DNA of 8,635 nucleotides, taken from Robiginitomaculum sp. GTDB taxonomy: Bacteria > Pseudomonadota > Alphaproteobacteria > Caulobacterales > Maricaulaceae. Each line of letters starts with the position of its first letter. Within the stretch, counting starts at the first letter, position 1. The notes below the pieces were generated by a model, which worked only from the letters and a program-made list of their open reading frames with translations, was not told the origin of the DNA and did not search any database. Positions 1 through 5,954 of this stretch are shown in pieces. The stretch is taken from the NCBI GenBank assembly GCA_002733735.2, contig NVWT02000004.1, positions 13,682 to 22,316 on the forward strand, given 5' to 3'. Made by a program: the position numbers and the translations under genes.

Positions 1-1104
1 CAACAGGTTTCATCAATAAACCTGTCACAACGATTGCTACGTCAAATAAGCCAAGACGGGTCAATATCGGTAGCACATTATATGACCCTGTGCCTGTTGG
101 ATCCCCGCCATGGATATTATCCAACTAGAGACCCAATTGGCGCCGGAGCTGACTTTATTACTGCCCCGGAAATAAGCCAGATATTTGGCGAATTAGTCGG
201 CATTTGGTTGGCAAATTGCTGGCAAGCAATGGGTAAGCCAAAAACAACCCAATTGGTGGAACTTGGCCCTGGCAAAGGCACAATGATGAGCGATATTTTA
301 CGAACCGCTCGCAGTGTGCCAGAGTTTTCCAAATCTCTACAAGTACATTTACTTGAGGCCAGCGCCGCATTAGTCGCCGTGCAGGCTAAAACTTTGGGTG
401 GTTTTGCGCAGACTATAAATTGGACAGATGACTTAAATGACACTGGCGTAGGGCCTTTATTGCTGGTGGCCAATGAATATCTGGATTGTTTGCCGGTTCG
501 CCAATTTGTGCGAAGAAAAAACTTCTGGTTCGAACGGCTAATAGGCTTATCGGATACTAATGAATTACAGTTCACTCTATCCCCTACCCCATTGGCGCAA
601 ACTGAGCTGAAACTGATACCGCCTAACTTACTACAAGCCCCTGATAATACTTTAGTGGAAATACGCAGCGGGCTATCGGGGTTTTTTGACCCATTAGCCG
701 AGCGAGCAAAAACCGATCCTGTGATCGCCTTGTTTATAGATTATGGCCCAACATCAAGCGAGGCTGGCGACAGCTTTCAAGCAGTCAGTAAACATCAAAA
801 AGTTGACCCACTTAAAAATGCCGGTGAAGTGGACTTAACAGCGCAAGTGGATTTTGCAGAACTAAAACGCATCGCAGAGCAAGTCGGATTACTAACTAGC
901 AATATTGTCACTCAAGGCTCATGGTTACAGCAAATGGGATTGTTAGAACGCGCCGCCGCTTTATCCAATGGCAAACCCAATACCAGAGCCAAAATCGCCA
1001 GACAAGTTCATCGCTTGAGCGATGACAACGAGATGGGCGAGTTGTTCAAGGTGATGGCCGTGTATTCCAAAGGCATTTCAATGCCAGTAGGGTTTGATGT
1101 TTAA
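1..1104 (+). CDS. midA: MidA/NDUFAF7-family SAM-dependent methyltransferase (5' end open at window edge)
   Basis: Class I SAM-dependent methyltransferase. The mitochondrial relative NDUFAF7 methylates an arginine of complex I subunit NDUFS2; the bacterial substrate is uncertain. Numbering from the TTG at 34, the family N-terminus is seen as ISVAHYM, HGYY and DFITAPEISQIFGEL (about 11-55). The SAM-binding loop ELGPGKGT is at 76-83, ANEYLDCLPVRQF at about 146-158, and an IDYG...LTAQVDF block lies in the C-terminal half. The frame has no stop back to base 1, and a TTG at 34 leaves a short N-terminus, so the true start may be upstream of the window. The stop (1102-1104) overlaps pgeF by 8 bp, implying co-transcription. 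In many Alphaproteobacteria lgt lies just upstream; a frame ending in TAA at 17-19 could be its tail, but too little is visible to call it. Family assignment is firm; the start is not. Confidence 0.93.
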   Translation, partial: QQVSSINLSQRLLRQISQDGSISVAHYMTLCLLDPRHGYYPTRDPIGAGADFITAPEISQIFGELVGIWLANCWQAMGKPKTTQLVELGPGKGTMMSDILRTARSVPEFSKSLQVHLLEASAALVAVQAKTLGGFAQTINWTDDLNDTGVGPLLLVANEYLDCLPVRQFVRRKNFWFERLIGLSDTNELQFTLSPTPLAQTELKLIPPNLLQAPDNTLVEIRSGLSGFFDPLAERAKTDPVIALFIDYGPTSSEAGDSFQAVSKHQKVDPLKNAGEVDLTAQVDFAELKRIAEQVGLLTSNIVTQGSWLQQMGLLERAAALSNGKPNTRAKIARQVHRLSDDNEMGELFKVMAVYSKGISMPVGFDV

Positions 1105-1849
1105 AGACCTGGCACAGATCAATAGTCGCCCATTGGCTGGCGACGATGGATTGTCGCATGGGTTTTATGGCATGCCAGAAACCACCGCCGAATTTGACGT
1201 TCAAGATCCAACTTTGCGCAAAGCACAAACCAAGTATATTGCTGAGCAAATGCAAATACCAACGAACAGAATGATCGAGGTAGAGCAGATCCACTCGGCC
1301 AAAGTTCGTCCGGTTGCCGCACCTTGGGCAACATCAAAACCACAAGCAGACGCCATAGTAACAGATGCAAGAGGTCTGGCTTTGGTTATCAAAACCGCCG
1401 ATTGCGCTCCGGTTTTATTGGCTGATACGCAAGCTGGCGTAATTGGTGCCGCCCATGCTGGTTGGCGCGGTGCTTTGGCCGGTGTGCTTGAACAGACCGT
1501 TATGCACATGACATTTTTAGGAGCGCAGCGAAGCCAAATTATCGCCAGTATCGGGCCGTGTATCGCTCAGGAAAGCTATGAAGTTGGAGAAGAATTTGCT
1601 GATGAGTTTTTGGAAAAATCAGTCTTTAATGGTCAATTCTTTTTACAGCCTTCTCCGCCAAAATTGCAGTTCGATTTGGCTGGATTTTGTGCGCACCAAT
1701 TAAAACAATCCGGTATTTCGTCTTGTGATATTATTAGCACTGATACTTTTTTGCAGAAAAACTGCTTTTTTAGCTATCGAAGATCACTATGCAACAACGA
1801 ATCAGGCTATGGCCGAAACCTAAGTGTGATCTGCTTACCCAAGCAGTGA
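1097..1849 (+). CDS. pgeF: Peptidoglycan editing factor PgeF / multicopper polyphenol oxidase (YfiH, LACC1) family
   Basis: PgeF-family enzyme of 250 residues, a normal length. In E. coli PgeF prevents mis-incorporation of serine into the peptidoglycan stem peptide. Homologues also have purine nucleoside phosphorylase or deaminase activity, so the name 'laccase' is historical. The expected metal/catalytic residues are all present: His66 (VEQIHSAKV), Cys103 (KTADCAPVLLAD) and His120 (AAHAGWRG). IGPCI (142-146) and the C-terminal FFSYRRS...GYGRNLSVICL block are also intact. ATG at 1097 is chosen over the adjacent TTG at 1094; a weak TAGGG lies just upstream. The gene begins inside the end of the methyltransferase gene, so the two are probably translated from one message. 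It is cytoplasmic, with no signal peptide or membrane segment. The biochemical role in this organism is inferred from family membership only. Confidence 0.95.
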   Translation: MFKDLAQINSRPLAGDDGLSHGFYGMPETTAEFDVQDPTLRKAQTKYIAEQMQIPTNRMIEVEQIHSAKVRPVAAPWATSKPQADAIVTDARGLALVIKTADCAPVLLADTQAGVIGAAHAGWRGALAGVLEQTVMHMTFLGAQRSQIIASIGPCIAQESYEVGEEFADEFLEKSVFNGQFFLQPSPPKLQFDLAGFCAHQLKQSGISSCDIISTDTFLQKNCFFSYRRSLCNNESGYGRNLSVICLPKQ

Positions 1850-1866
1850 TCGATATTCTGCCATAC

Positions 1867-1887
1867 AGTGATTAGCTTTTAATCACT
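1867..1887 (+). promoter_or_regulatory. Perfect 8-bp inverted repeat between pgeF and prs
   Basis: AGTGATTA (1867-1874) and TAATCACT (1880-1887) form a perfect stem around GCTTT. No T-run follows on either side, so it is not a typical rho-independent terminator. It sits 23 bp upstream of the prs start, where it could be an operator, an mRNA hairpin or a weak processing signal. A second CAGTGAT copy lies at 1844-1850, spanning the end of pgeF. The function is not known. Confidence 0.4.
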
Positions 1888-1899
1888 CAACCTTTCGCC

Positions 1900-1905
1900 G
1901 GAGAG
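1900..1905 (+). promoter_or_regulatory. Ribosome binding site of prs
   Basis: GGAGAG lies 5 nt before the ATG at 1911. It is one of the clearest Shine-Dalgarno sequences in the window and fixes the prs start. Confidence 0.7.
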
Positions 1906-1910
1906 CATTC

Positions 1911-2843
1911 ATGAAGGTTCTGTCAGCTAATTCAAACCGAAACCTTGCCAAAGAAATTGCCAAATTGCTTGATATGGGACTTACAAATGCCAATGTCAGG
2001 CGATTTGCCGATAAGGAAATTTTCGTCAGCATTGATGAAAATGTCCGTGGACAAGATATCTTTGTCATCCAATCAACCAGCTTTCCGGCCAATGACCATT
2101 TGATGGAATTGTTGATTTGCATTGATGCTTTGCGCCGAGCCAGTGCAATGCGTATTACCGCTGTTTTGCCGTATTTTGGTTATGCTAGGCAAGATCGAAA
2201 ATCCGAAGGTAGAACTCCAATATCGGCCAAGCTGGTTGCCAATATGATCACCACTGCCGGGGCGGATCGGGTTTTAACCATGGATTTGCATGCCGGACAG
2301 ATACAAGGCTTTTTTGACATACCTACTGATAATTTATTTGCCGGACCAGTTTTAAGAGAAGACATTCGCAAGAACTATGGCACCGAAAAATTAATGCTCA
2401 TTTCACCGGATGTTGGTGGTGTGGTTCGCGCAAGGGGTATCGCTATGCGACTTGGTGCCGATATTGCCATTGTTGACAAACGACGACCAAAACACGGAGA
2501 AAGTGAAGTAATGAATATTATTGGTGACGTTGAAGGTCGCAAATGTATTCTTATTGACGATATAGTTGATAGTGGCGGCACGTTAATTGGCGCAGCCGAC
2601 GCATTGCTTAAACAAGGAGCAATTGAAGTTTCTGCATATTGTTCGCATGGTGTTTTATCCAACGGAGCGGCGACAAGGATTGCCGAATCGAAACTCAAAG
2701 AACTGGTAATTACCAATTCGATTGAACAACCACAAAAAGTCCTTGATGCCAAAAATATCAGACAGCTTTCAGTGGGGCCGTTATTGGCCAAAGCTATACG
2801 GCGCATTTCCAATGAAGAAAGCGTCTCTGCATTATTTGACTAG
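1911..2843 (+). CDS. prs: Ribose-phosphate pyrophosphokinase (PRPP synthase)
   Basis: Makes 5-phosphoribosyl 1-pyrophosphate from ribose 5-phosphate and ATP, feeding purine, pyrimidine, NAD, histidine and tryptophan synthesis in the cytoplasm. It has 310 residues, close to the usual 310-320 of class I enzymes. Family signatures are continuous: [20 protein letters not shown] near 32-51, LMELL and [18 protein letters not shown] (88-97, ATP site and flexible loop), [12 protein letters not shown] (125-136, the metal/allosteric region), KRRPKHGE (190-197) and the PRPP loop [12 protein letters not shown] (214-225). It ends with the typical [15 protein letters not shown]. The ATG at 1911 is supported by GGAGAG upstream. 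It lies 61 bp after pgeF, behind a hairpin, so it may have its own promoter or be read through from the upstream pair. No missing residue or sign of transfer is visible. Confidence 0.98.
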   Translation: MKVLSANSNRNLAKEIAKLLDMGLTNANVRRFADKEIFVSIDENVRGQDIFVIQSTSFPANDHLMELLICIDALRRASAMRITAVLPYFGYARQDRKSEGRTPISAKLVANMITTAGADRVLTMDLHAGQIQGFFDIPTDNLFAGPVLREDIRKNYGTEKLMLISPDVGGVVRARGIAMRLGADIAIVDKRRPKHGESEVMNIIGDVEGRKCILIDDIVDSGGTLIGAADALLKQGAIEVSAYCSHGVLSNGAATRIAESKLKELVITNSIEQPQKVLDAKNIRQLSVGPLLAKAIRRISNEESVSALFD

Positions 2844-2859
2844 CTAATAAGGCCTTAGC
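2843..2859 (+). other. Small palindromic element just after prs
   Basis: GCTAA (2843-2847) pairs with TTAGC (2855-2859), and the centre holds the perfect palindrome TAAGGCCTTA (2848-2857). The two pairings are mutually exclusive. There is no clean T-run directly after it (TGAGTTTAGTAGTTATTTATTT follows loosely). At best this is a weak terminator or processing site for prs. Confidence 0.2.
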
Positions 2860-2872
2860 CTGAGTTTAGTAG

Positions 2873-2901
2873 TTATTTATTTGCCTGTAATTAAGTAAAA
2901 T
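2873..2901 (+). promoter_or_regulatory. Weak candidate promoter for the hybrid kinase
   Basis: TAAAAT at 2896-2901 resembles a -10 box. The hexamer 17 bp upstream, TTATTT at 2873-2878, is a poor -35. It would leave a 5' leader of roughly 60 nt before the kinase ATG at 2969. This is consensus matching by eye only. Confidence 0.22.
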
Positions 2902-2968
2902 GCAACTTTTGAGTGTTACTCCATGAAATGCAATCTTTATTACATGCACCATGTGACAGGCGAATACG

Positions 2969-4108
2969 ATGGACAAAGACGATTTAAGCGAACAAGAAAG
3001 AAATTTCCTATCAACAATCAGTCATGAAATCCGCACCCCGTTAAATGCAATTTCCGGTATTTCGCAATTACTGGCTGAGACAGATCTCGATAACACACAA
3101 TCAGAGTTTGTTGATATAATTCAAAAAGCCGGCTCCAACCTATTATCAATGCTCGATGATTTGCTTGATGTTAGTCGCTTACAATCCAATGACTTGAAAC
3201 TAAATGAAGATGTGTTTGAAATAACCGATACGGTGCAGACAGTAATTTCTAAATATAATTCTTTGGCCAATGAAAAAAACATCTCAATTTCTTTTGAAAA
3301 CACACCAGAAGTAGCAGGAACTAAAATACTAGACCAAAAACGCTTCAACCAGTGTCTATCCAGCCTCATAGGAAATGCGGTAAAATTCACCGAAACTGGT
3401 AAAATCAGTGTTTCGTGCTGGATTGACCAAACAAGCAATAGTGCTGGCGAGCTATATGTATCTGTTACCGATAGCGGGCCTGGTATGTCTTCAGAAGACT
3501 TAAAAGAAGTTTTCTCCTTCAACCATGATAATAAGCAAAAACAACCTAGTTTCGACGGCTCTGGACTTGGTTTAATCATTACCAACCAATTGGCTAACCT
3601 TATGGGAGGCTCATTAGAAGCTGTTAGCACTATTGGATCTGGATCGACATTTACGCTTTGTGTGTCTTATAAATTGCCCGAAGAAAAACCAGAAACTTCC
3701 CTACAAGCTTCCGGTCATATTCTAATAGTTGAAGACAATCCGACCAATCAACGGCTGTTGCAATTGGTACTAGGAAAGCTAGGCCATACCTGTTCATTAG
3801 CAAATGATGGCAAGCAAGGAGCTGAATTATTCTTGGTTGAAAAGTTTGATTTAATTCTAATGGATTTGCACATGCCGGTAATGGACGGGTTTGCAGCTAC
3901 TGCTGAAATTCGCGGCTCCGGCGCATATAATGCGGATCTGCCGATTATTGCCCTGACCGCTGATGTACGCCATGGCATTGAGCAACGGGTTTATGATGCT
4001 GGAATGGATACTTATTTATCAAAACCGTTTGAAGTGCCAGTATTGGCCGCAACTATTGATGCAGCTATTGAAATGTCCGGTGAGCAGCAACAAGCAAGAA
4101 CAGCTTAG
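2969..4108 (+). CDS. Soluble hybrid histidine kinase with C-terminal receiver domain, no sensor domain
   Basis: Two-component phosphorelay protein of 379 residues. The dimerisation/phosphoacceptor domain begins almost at once, with His19 in the H-box STISHEIRTPLN. The ATPase domain has the N-box around Asn136 (SLIGNAVKFT), G1 box Asp168 (DSGPGM) and G2 box GSGLGL (197-202). After a short linker (about 236-248) comes a receiver domain: acidic pocket Glu255-Asp256, phosphoacceptor Asp299 (LILMDLHMPVMDG), Thr330 and Lys352 (SKPF). Every catalytic residue I looked for is present. There is no membrane segment, PAS or GAF domain and no Hpt domain. An in-frame TGA at 2954-2956 rules out an N-terminal extension in frame. 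The RBS is weak. No response regulator gene lies next to it, so it is an orphan; signal and output are unknown. Input probably comes through a partner protein. Confidence 0.93.
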   Translation: MDKDDLSEQERNFLSTISHEIRTPLNAISGISQLLAETDLDNTQSEFVDIIQKAGSNLLSMLDDLLDVSRLQSNDLKLNEDVFEITDTVQTVISKYNSLANEKNISISFENTPEVAGTKILDQKRFNQCLSSLIGNAVKFTETGKISVSCWIDQTSNSAGELYVSVTDSGPGMSSEDLKEVFSFNHDNKQKQPSFDGSGLGLIITNQLANLMGGSLEAVSTIGSGSTFTLCVSYKLPEEKPETSLQASGHILIVEDNPTNQRLLQLVLGKLGHTCSLANDGKQGAELFLVEKFDLILMDLHMPVMDGFAATAEIRGSGAYNADLPIIALTADVRHGIEQRVYDAGMDTYLSKPFEVPVLAATIDAAIEMSGEQQQARTA

Positions 4109-4118
4109 TTTTGAGACT

Positions 4119-4199
4119 TTAGTCCAGACGACCAAACTCAAGCAAGTTCAAAAGAGCAAACACAGCGACAACACCAAGTAAGGCCAGTAACGCAATCAT
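4119..4199 (-). CDS. Probable 26-30 residue single-pass membrane microprotein
   Basis: A minus-strand small ORF ending with TAA at 4121-4119. Read from the ATG at 4199 it is 26 residues: a hydrophobic core IALLALLGVVAVFALLNLL followed by a polar tail EFGRLD, the pattern of a single membrane helix. The ATG at 4199 is chosen because GGAG (4209-4206) lies 6 nt before it. An upstream in-frame ATG at 4211 would add MENK but has no ribosome binding site. A TATACT box at 4232-4227 would start transcription near 4220, fitting the 4199 start. It converges on the kinase gene, with 10 bp between their ends. I do not recognise a family and propose no function. Real translation is inferred from helix, RBS and promoter together. 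Confidence 0.5.
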   Translation of the reverse strand: MIALLALLGVVAVFALLNLLEFGRLD

Positions 4200-4226
4200 T
4201 TTGTTCTCCATTTGAATTGCATACAA

Positions 4227-4257
4227 AGTATATCGTCTTCTATAGATAAGTTCGCAA
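4227..4257 (-). promoter_or_regulatory. Candidate promoter for the microprotein
   Basis: On the minus strand TATACT (4232-4227) is a good -10 match. TTGCGA (4257-4252) is a possible -35 with a long 19-bp spacer. An alternative is TATAGA (4244-4239) with CTGGCA 18 bp upstream. Both lie between the minus-strand terminator at 4304-4365 and the small ORF, which is where a promoter for an independent transcript is expected. Confidence 0.3.
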
Positions 4258-4303
4258 CAATTTGCCAGAGGCATTTTAGATTTTTATTGCCCAACCAACG
4301 GAT

Positions 4304-4365
4304 AAAAAAAGGGTGCATTGGCCGCCTGCTTTGCAGTGAATTTAGACGTTAATACCAATGCACCC
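4304..4365 (-). terminator. Rho-independent terminator downstream of thpR, with a large structured loop
   Basis: GGGTGCATTGG (4311-4321) and CCAATGCACCC (4355-4365) form a perfect 11-bp stem. Read on the minus strand it is followed at once by seven T residues (4310-4304), the signature of intrinsic termination in the thpR direction. On the plus strand no T-run follows. The loop is 33 nt, much longer than usual, and contains its own hairpin CTGC-AAA-GCAG (4336-4326 on the minus strand). It begins 76 nt past the thpR stop codon. Termination is strongly supported; a further role of the loop is speculative. Confidence 0.75.
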
Positions 4366-4400
4366 AAGGACGCACGCATCGGTAAATTGCAATAAACCTT

Positions 4401-4441
4401 CTGAACCGGTGCTGAATGAGATGTTTCTCAGATAAGTTCAG
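4401..4441 (-). other. Nested inverted repeats directly after the thpR stop codon
   Basis: CTGAAC (4401-4406) pairs with GTTCAG (4436-4441), enclosing a second perfect hairpin TGAGA-TGTT-TCTCA (4417-4430). It abuts the thpR stop codon (4444-4442), so it would form the start of the thpR 3' untranslated region. With the terminator further on, the roughly 140-nt 3' region looks structured. It could be a processed 3'UTR small RNA or simply a transcript-stabilising structure. I do not recognise a known RNA family. Confidence 0.3.
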
Positions 4442-4993
4442 TTATATTTCAGAATTATCAAACTCTGTTAGTACTTGATAGCGTGAGAAGTTTTTGCCAA
4501 GAACCGAAGAATAAAGAGAAAATTTATTGCTGGAAAACTCCATCGGCAAATAACCATCATTAGCTGCAAAATAATTTGCTGCTGCATTAGCCGTCATATT
4601 TTTACAATAAGCCAAGGTAAGGTGCGGTTTATAATTGCGTTGTTCCAAGTGGATGCCAGAATTTATCGCAGCTTGGGCACAATCATTTGCCAACGAAAAC
4701 AATTTTTCGCGATCGGTAACGGTTTGCCCATCAACACCAGCCCAAAGCGCAAACGGCTTTTTTTTGCCGAATGAGCCAAGTCCAGAAATCCGTAAATCCA
4801 TTTCAGGCACAATGATCTGCTCCAACGCCTCTTCCAATGAACCAGCCATTTGCTCGTCCACATCACCATAAAAACTCAAGGTAATATGAAAGTTCTCTTG
4901 TGGTCGCCATTTTGCGCCTTGCACGCCGCTTTGTAAGCGCAATAATTGCGTCGATACTTTATCAGGAACCATTAAGGCGGCAAATAATCGCAT
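4442..4993 (-). CDS. thpR: RNA 2',3'-cyclic phosphodiesterase (2'-5' RNA ligase family)
   Basis: Two-histidine (2H) phosphoesterase of 183 residues, a usual length. Family members hydrolyse RNA 2',3'-cyclic phosphate ends to 2'-phosphate and, in vitro, join tRNA halves by a 2'-5' bond. Both catalytic motifs are intact: His36-Ile-Thr38 (FHITLSFYGDV) and His124-Leu-Thr126 (KPHLTLAY). The N-terminus MRLFAALMVP and the SGLGSFGKKKPFALWAGV segment (70-87) are typical. The ATG at 4993 is preceded by AAGGAAA (5004-4998), a good ribosome binding site. The gene is divergent from the YccA-family gene and is the only sizeable gene of its transcript here, ending in a strong terminator. It is cytoplasmic. 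The physiological substrate in bacteria remains unclear, and the neighbours give no pathway hint. Confidence 0.95.
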   Translation of the reverse strand: MRLFAALMVPDKVSTQLLRLQSGVQGAKWRPQENFHITLSFYGDVDEQMAGSLEEALEQIIVPEMDLRISGLGSFGKKKPFALWAGVDGQTVTDREKLFSLANDCAQAAINSGIHLEQRNYKPHLTLAYCKNMTANAAANYFAANDGYLPMEFSSNKFSLYSSVLGKNFSRYQVLTEFDNSEI

Positions 4994-5019
4994 AGCATTT
5001 CCTTAAATTAGAATTATTT

Positions 5020-5032
5020 CTTAGTTGCTAAG
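5020..5032. promoter_or_regulatory. Short inverted repeat upstream of thpR
   Basis: CTTAG-TTG-CTAAG is a perfect 5-bp dyad centred about 33 bp before the thpR start codon. It could be an operator half-site pair or a leader hairpin. Such short dyads also arise by chance. Confidence 0.2.
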
Positions 5033-5053
5033 CCTAAAAATAACGTAATTGTC

Positions 5054-5083
5054 ACCGGAAAACCACCGAAAAGATACCGGAAA
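5054..5083. promoter_or_regulatory. Three direct repeats ACCGgAAA with exact 11-bp spacing (putative regulator site)
   Basis: ACCGGAAA (5054-5061), ACCGAAAA (5065-5072) and ACCGGAAA (5076-5083) start exactly 11 bp apart, so they lie on nearly one face of the helix. They are located in the divergent thpR/YccA-family control region, ending just before the candidate -35 of the rightward gene. Direct repeats with an 11-bp period are known for OmpR/PhoB-type response regulators. Assigning such a regulator here is inference. Confidence 0.45.
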
Positions 5084-5086
5084 TAC

Positions 5087-5120
5087 TTGATTTCTTCACA
5101 CCGATCTACGATATTATAAA
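5087..5120 (+). promoter_or_regulatory. Candidate promoter of the YccA-family gene
   Basis: TATAAA (5115-5120) is a plausible -10; TTCTTC (5092-5097) lies 17 bp upstream as a weak -35. TTGATT (5087-5092) with TATTAT (5112-5117) at 19 bp is an alternative. Either gives a leader of about 40 nt. A small hairpin TCCCG-ATTTGA-CGGGA (5127-5142) would lie in that leader, just before the purine-rich AAGAGAG near 5153-5159. Confidence 0.35.
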
Positions 5121-5165
5121 CAATGTTCCCGATTTGACGGGATTTATCTAATAAGAGAGACAAAA

Positions 5166-5879
5166 ATGGATAATCAACACCGTACCATGTCCCAAGCCCC
5201 GACCATGGATATGAGTCTGGATCAGGGTTTACGTACATTCATGCTTGGCATTTATCGCCACATGACTATCGCCATTGCCATCACTGGAGCAATTGCATTT
5301 TTCGCCTCGCAATCACAGCCGTTAATGCAAGTGATTTACGGCACGCCACTAAGATGGGTAGTGATGTTTGGCCCATTGGCATTTGTGTTTTTCCTATCGG
5401 CGCGAGTTTACAAGATGAGCCCAGCCGGAGCCAGAGCCGCATTTTACGCCTTTGCGGCAATGATGGGACTATCGGTTGCCACGATTTTCTTGCGCTTTGA
5501 CCCAATGCTGATCACGCAAGTGTTTTTCATGACATCAGCAATGTTTGGAGGGCTTAGCCTTTGGGGATATACCACCAAGAAAGACATTTCCGGTTGGGGT
5601 AGTTTCCTGATTATGGGTGTCATCGGCATTATCATTGCCTCTGTGGTTAATATATTTGTCGGCTCCAGCGCAATATTCTTTGCCATCAACCTACTTGGTC
5701 TTGGTATTTTTGCCGGCCTTACCGCTTATGACACCCAACGATTGAAGCACTCATATTACCAGCTTGGCGGTAATGCTGACATGGCAGCTAGAGTTTCGAT
5801 AATGGGAGCACTTAGCCTTTATATCAACTTCTTGAATATGTTCATGATGTTGTTAAACCTGCTTGGCGGCAGAGACTAA
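5166..5879 (+). CDS. Bax inhibitor-1/YccA family integral membrane protein
   Basis: Inner-membrane protein of 237 residues with seven predicted helices at roughly 29-47, 62-79, 89-108, 114-133, 144-165, 168-187 and 211-233, and a polar N-terminus. The family signatures TAYDTQRLK (186-194) and ALSLYINFLNMF (215-226) in the last two helices identify it. E. coli YccA binds and restrains the FtsH protease; the Bacillus relative YetJ is a pH-sensitive calcium leak. Which applies here is unknown. Asp189 of the YDTQ motif is kept, but where YetJ has an Asp in the last helix (LYxDF) this protein has Asn221; other homologues vary there too. The ATG at 5166 follows AAGAGAG. The gene stands alone, divergent from thpR and closed by a terminator at 5894-5925. 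Confidence 0.93.
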   Translation: MDNQHRTMSQAPTMDMSLDQGLRTFMLGIYRHMTIAIAITGAIAFFASQSQPLMQVIYGTPLRWVVMFGPLAFVFFLSARVYKMSPAGARAAFYAFAAMMGLSVATIFLRFDPMLITQVFFMTSAMFGGLSLWGYTTKKDISGWGSFLIMGVIGIIIASVVNIFVGSSAIFFAINLLGLGIFAGLTAYDTQRLKHSYYQLGGNADMAARVSIMGALSLYINFLNMFMMLLNLLGGRD

Positions 5880-5893
5880 AGTTATCAATTATT

Positions 5894-5925
5894 GCCTCGC
5901 CATTAAATGGCGAGGCGGTTATTTT
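5894..5925 (+). terminator. Rho-independent terminator of the YccA-family gene
   Basis: GCCTCGCCA (5894-5902) and TGGCGAGGC (5908-5916) form a perfect 9-bp GC-rich stem with loop TTAAA. It is followed by GGTTATTTT, an interrupted T-rich tail. It lies 15 nt after the stop codon and separates this gene from the DUF2093 gene. Confidence 0.8.
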
Positions 5926-5954
5926 GCTTCCACTCGAAAATCTGGATAGATAAT

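Noticed and set aside
117..575. 152-codon minus-strand frame inside the MidA-like gene
   Set aside because: It is antisense to the conserved methyltransferase core and has no family-like features.
2375..2812. 145-codon open frame on the minus strand inside prs
   Set aside because: It lies wholly inside a highly conserved plus-strand gene, resembles no family, and has no ribosome binding site or neighbour context. It is a mirror of prs codon use.
2900..3027. Tiny upstream frames before the kinase (ATG at 2900, 8 codons; ATG at 2923, 34 codons overlapping the kinase start)
   Set aside because: They have no ribosome binding site and no hydrophobic or conserved pattern. The ATGA overlap between them is likely chance.
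3121..3630. 169-codon open frame on the minus strand inside the hybrid kinase
   Set aside because: The opposite strand encodes intact kinase motifs throughout this stretch; the minus frame has no recognisable domain.
3963..4181. 72-codon plus-strand frame running from the receiver domain into the gap
   Set aside because: Its first two thirds are an alternative reading of the conserved receiver C-terminus, and the tail is low-complexity. The minus-strand small ORF explains the gap better.
4304..4365. Transposon-end or attachment-site reading of the 11-bp inverted repeat
   Set aside because: No transposase, target duplication or integrase is present. The seven-T run on the minus strand and the position after thpR explain it as a terminator.
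5924..5952. TTGCTT - 17 bp - TAGATA as a promoter for the DUF2093 gene
   Set aside because: The spacing is good, but transcription would begin after the ATG at 5955, so it cannot supply the start codon.
5907..5954. Longer DUF2093 start at the in-frame ATG at 5907
   Set aside because: That ATG is within the YccA-family terminator hairpin, has no ribosome binding site, and the added residues do not match the DUF2093 family.
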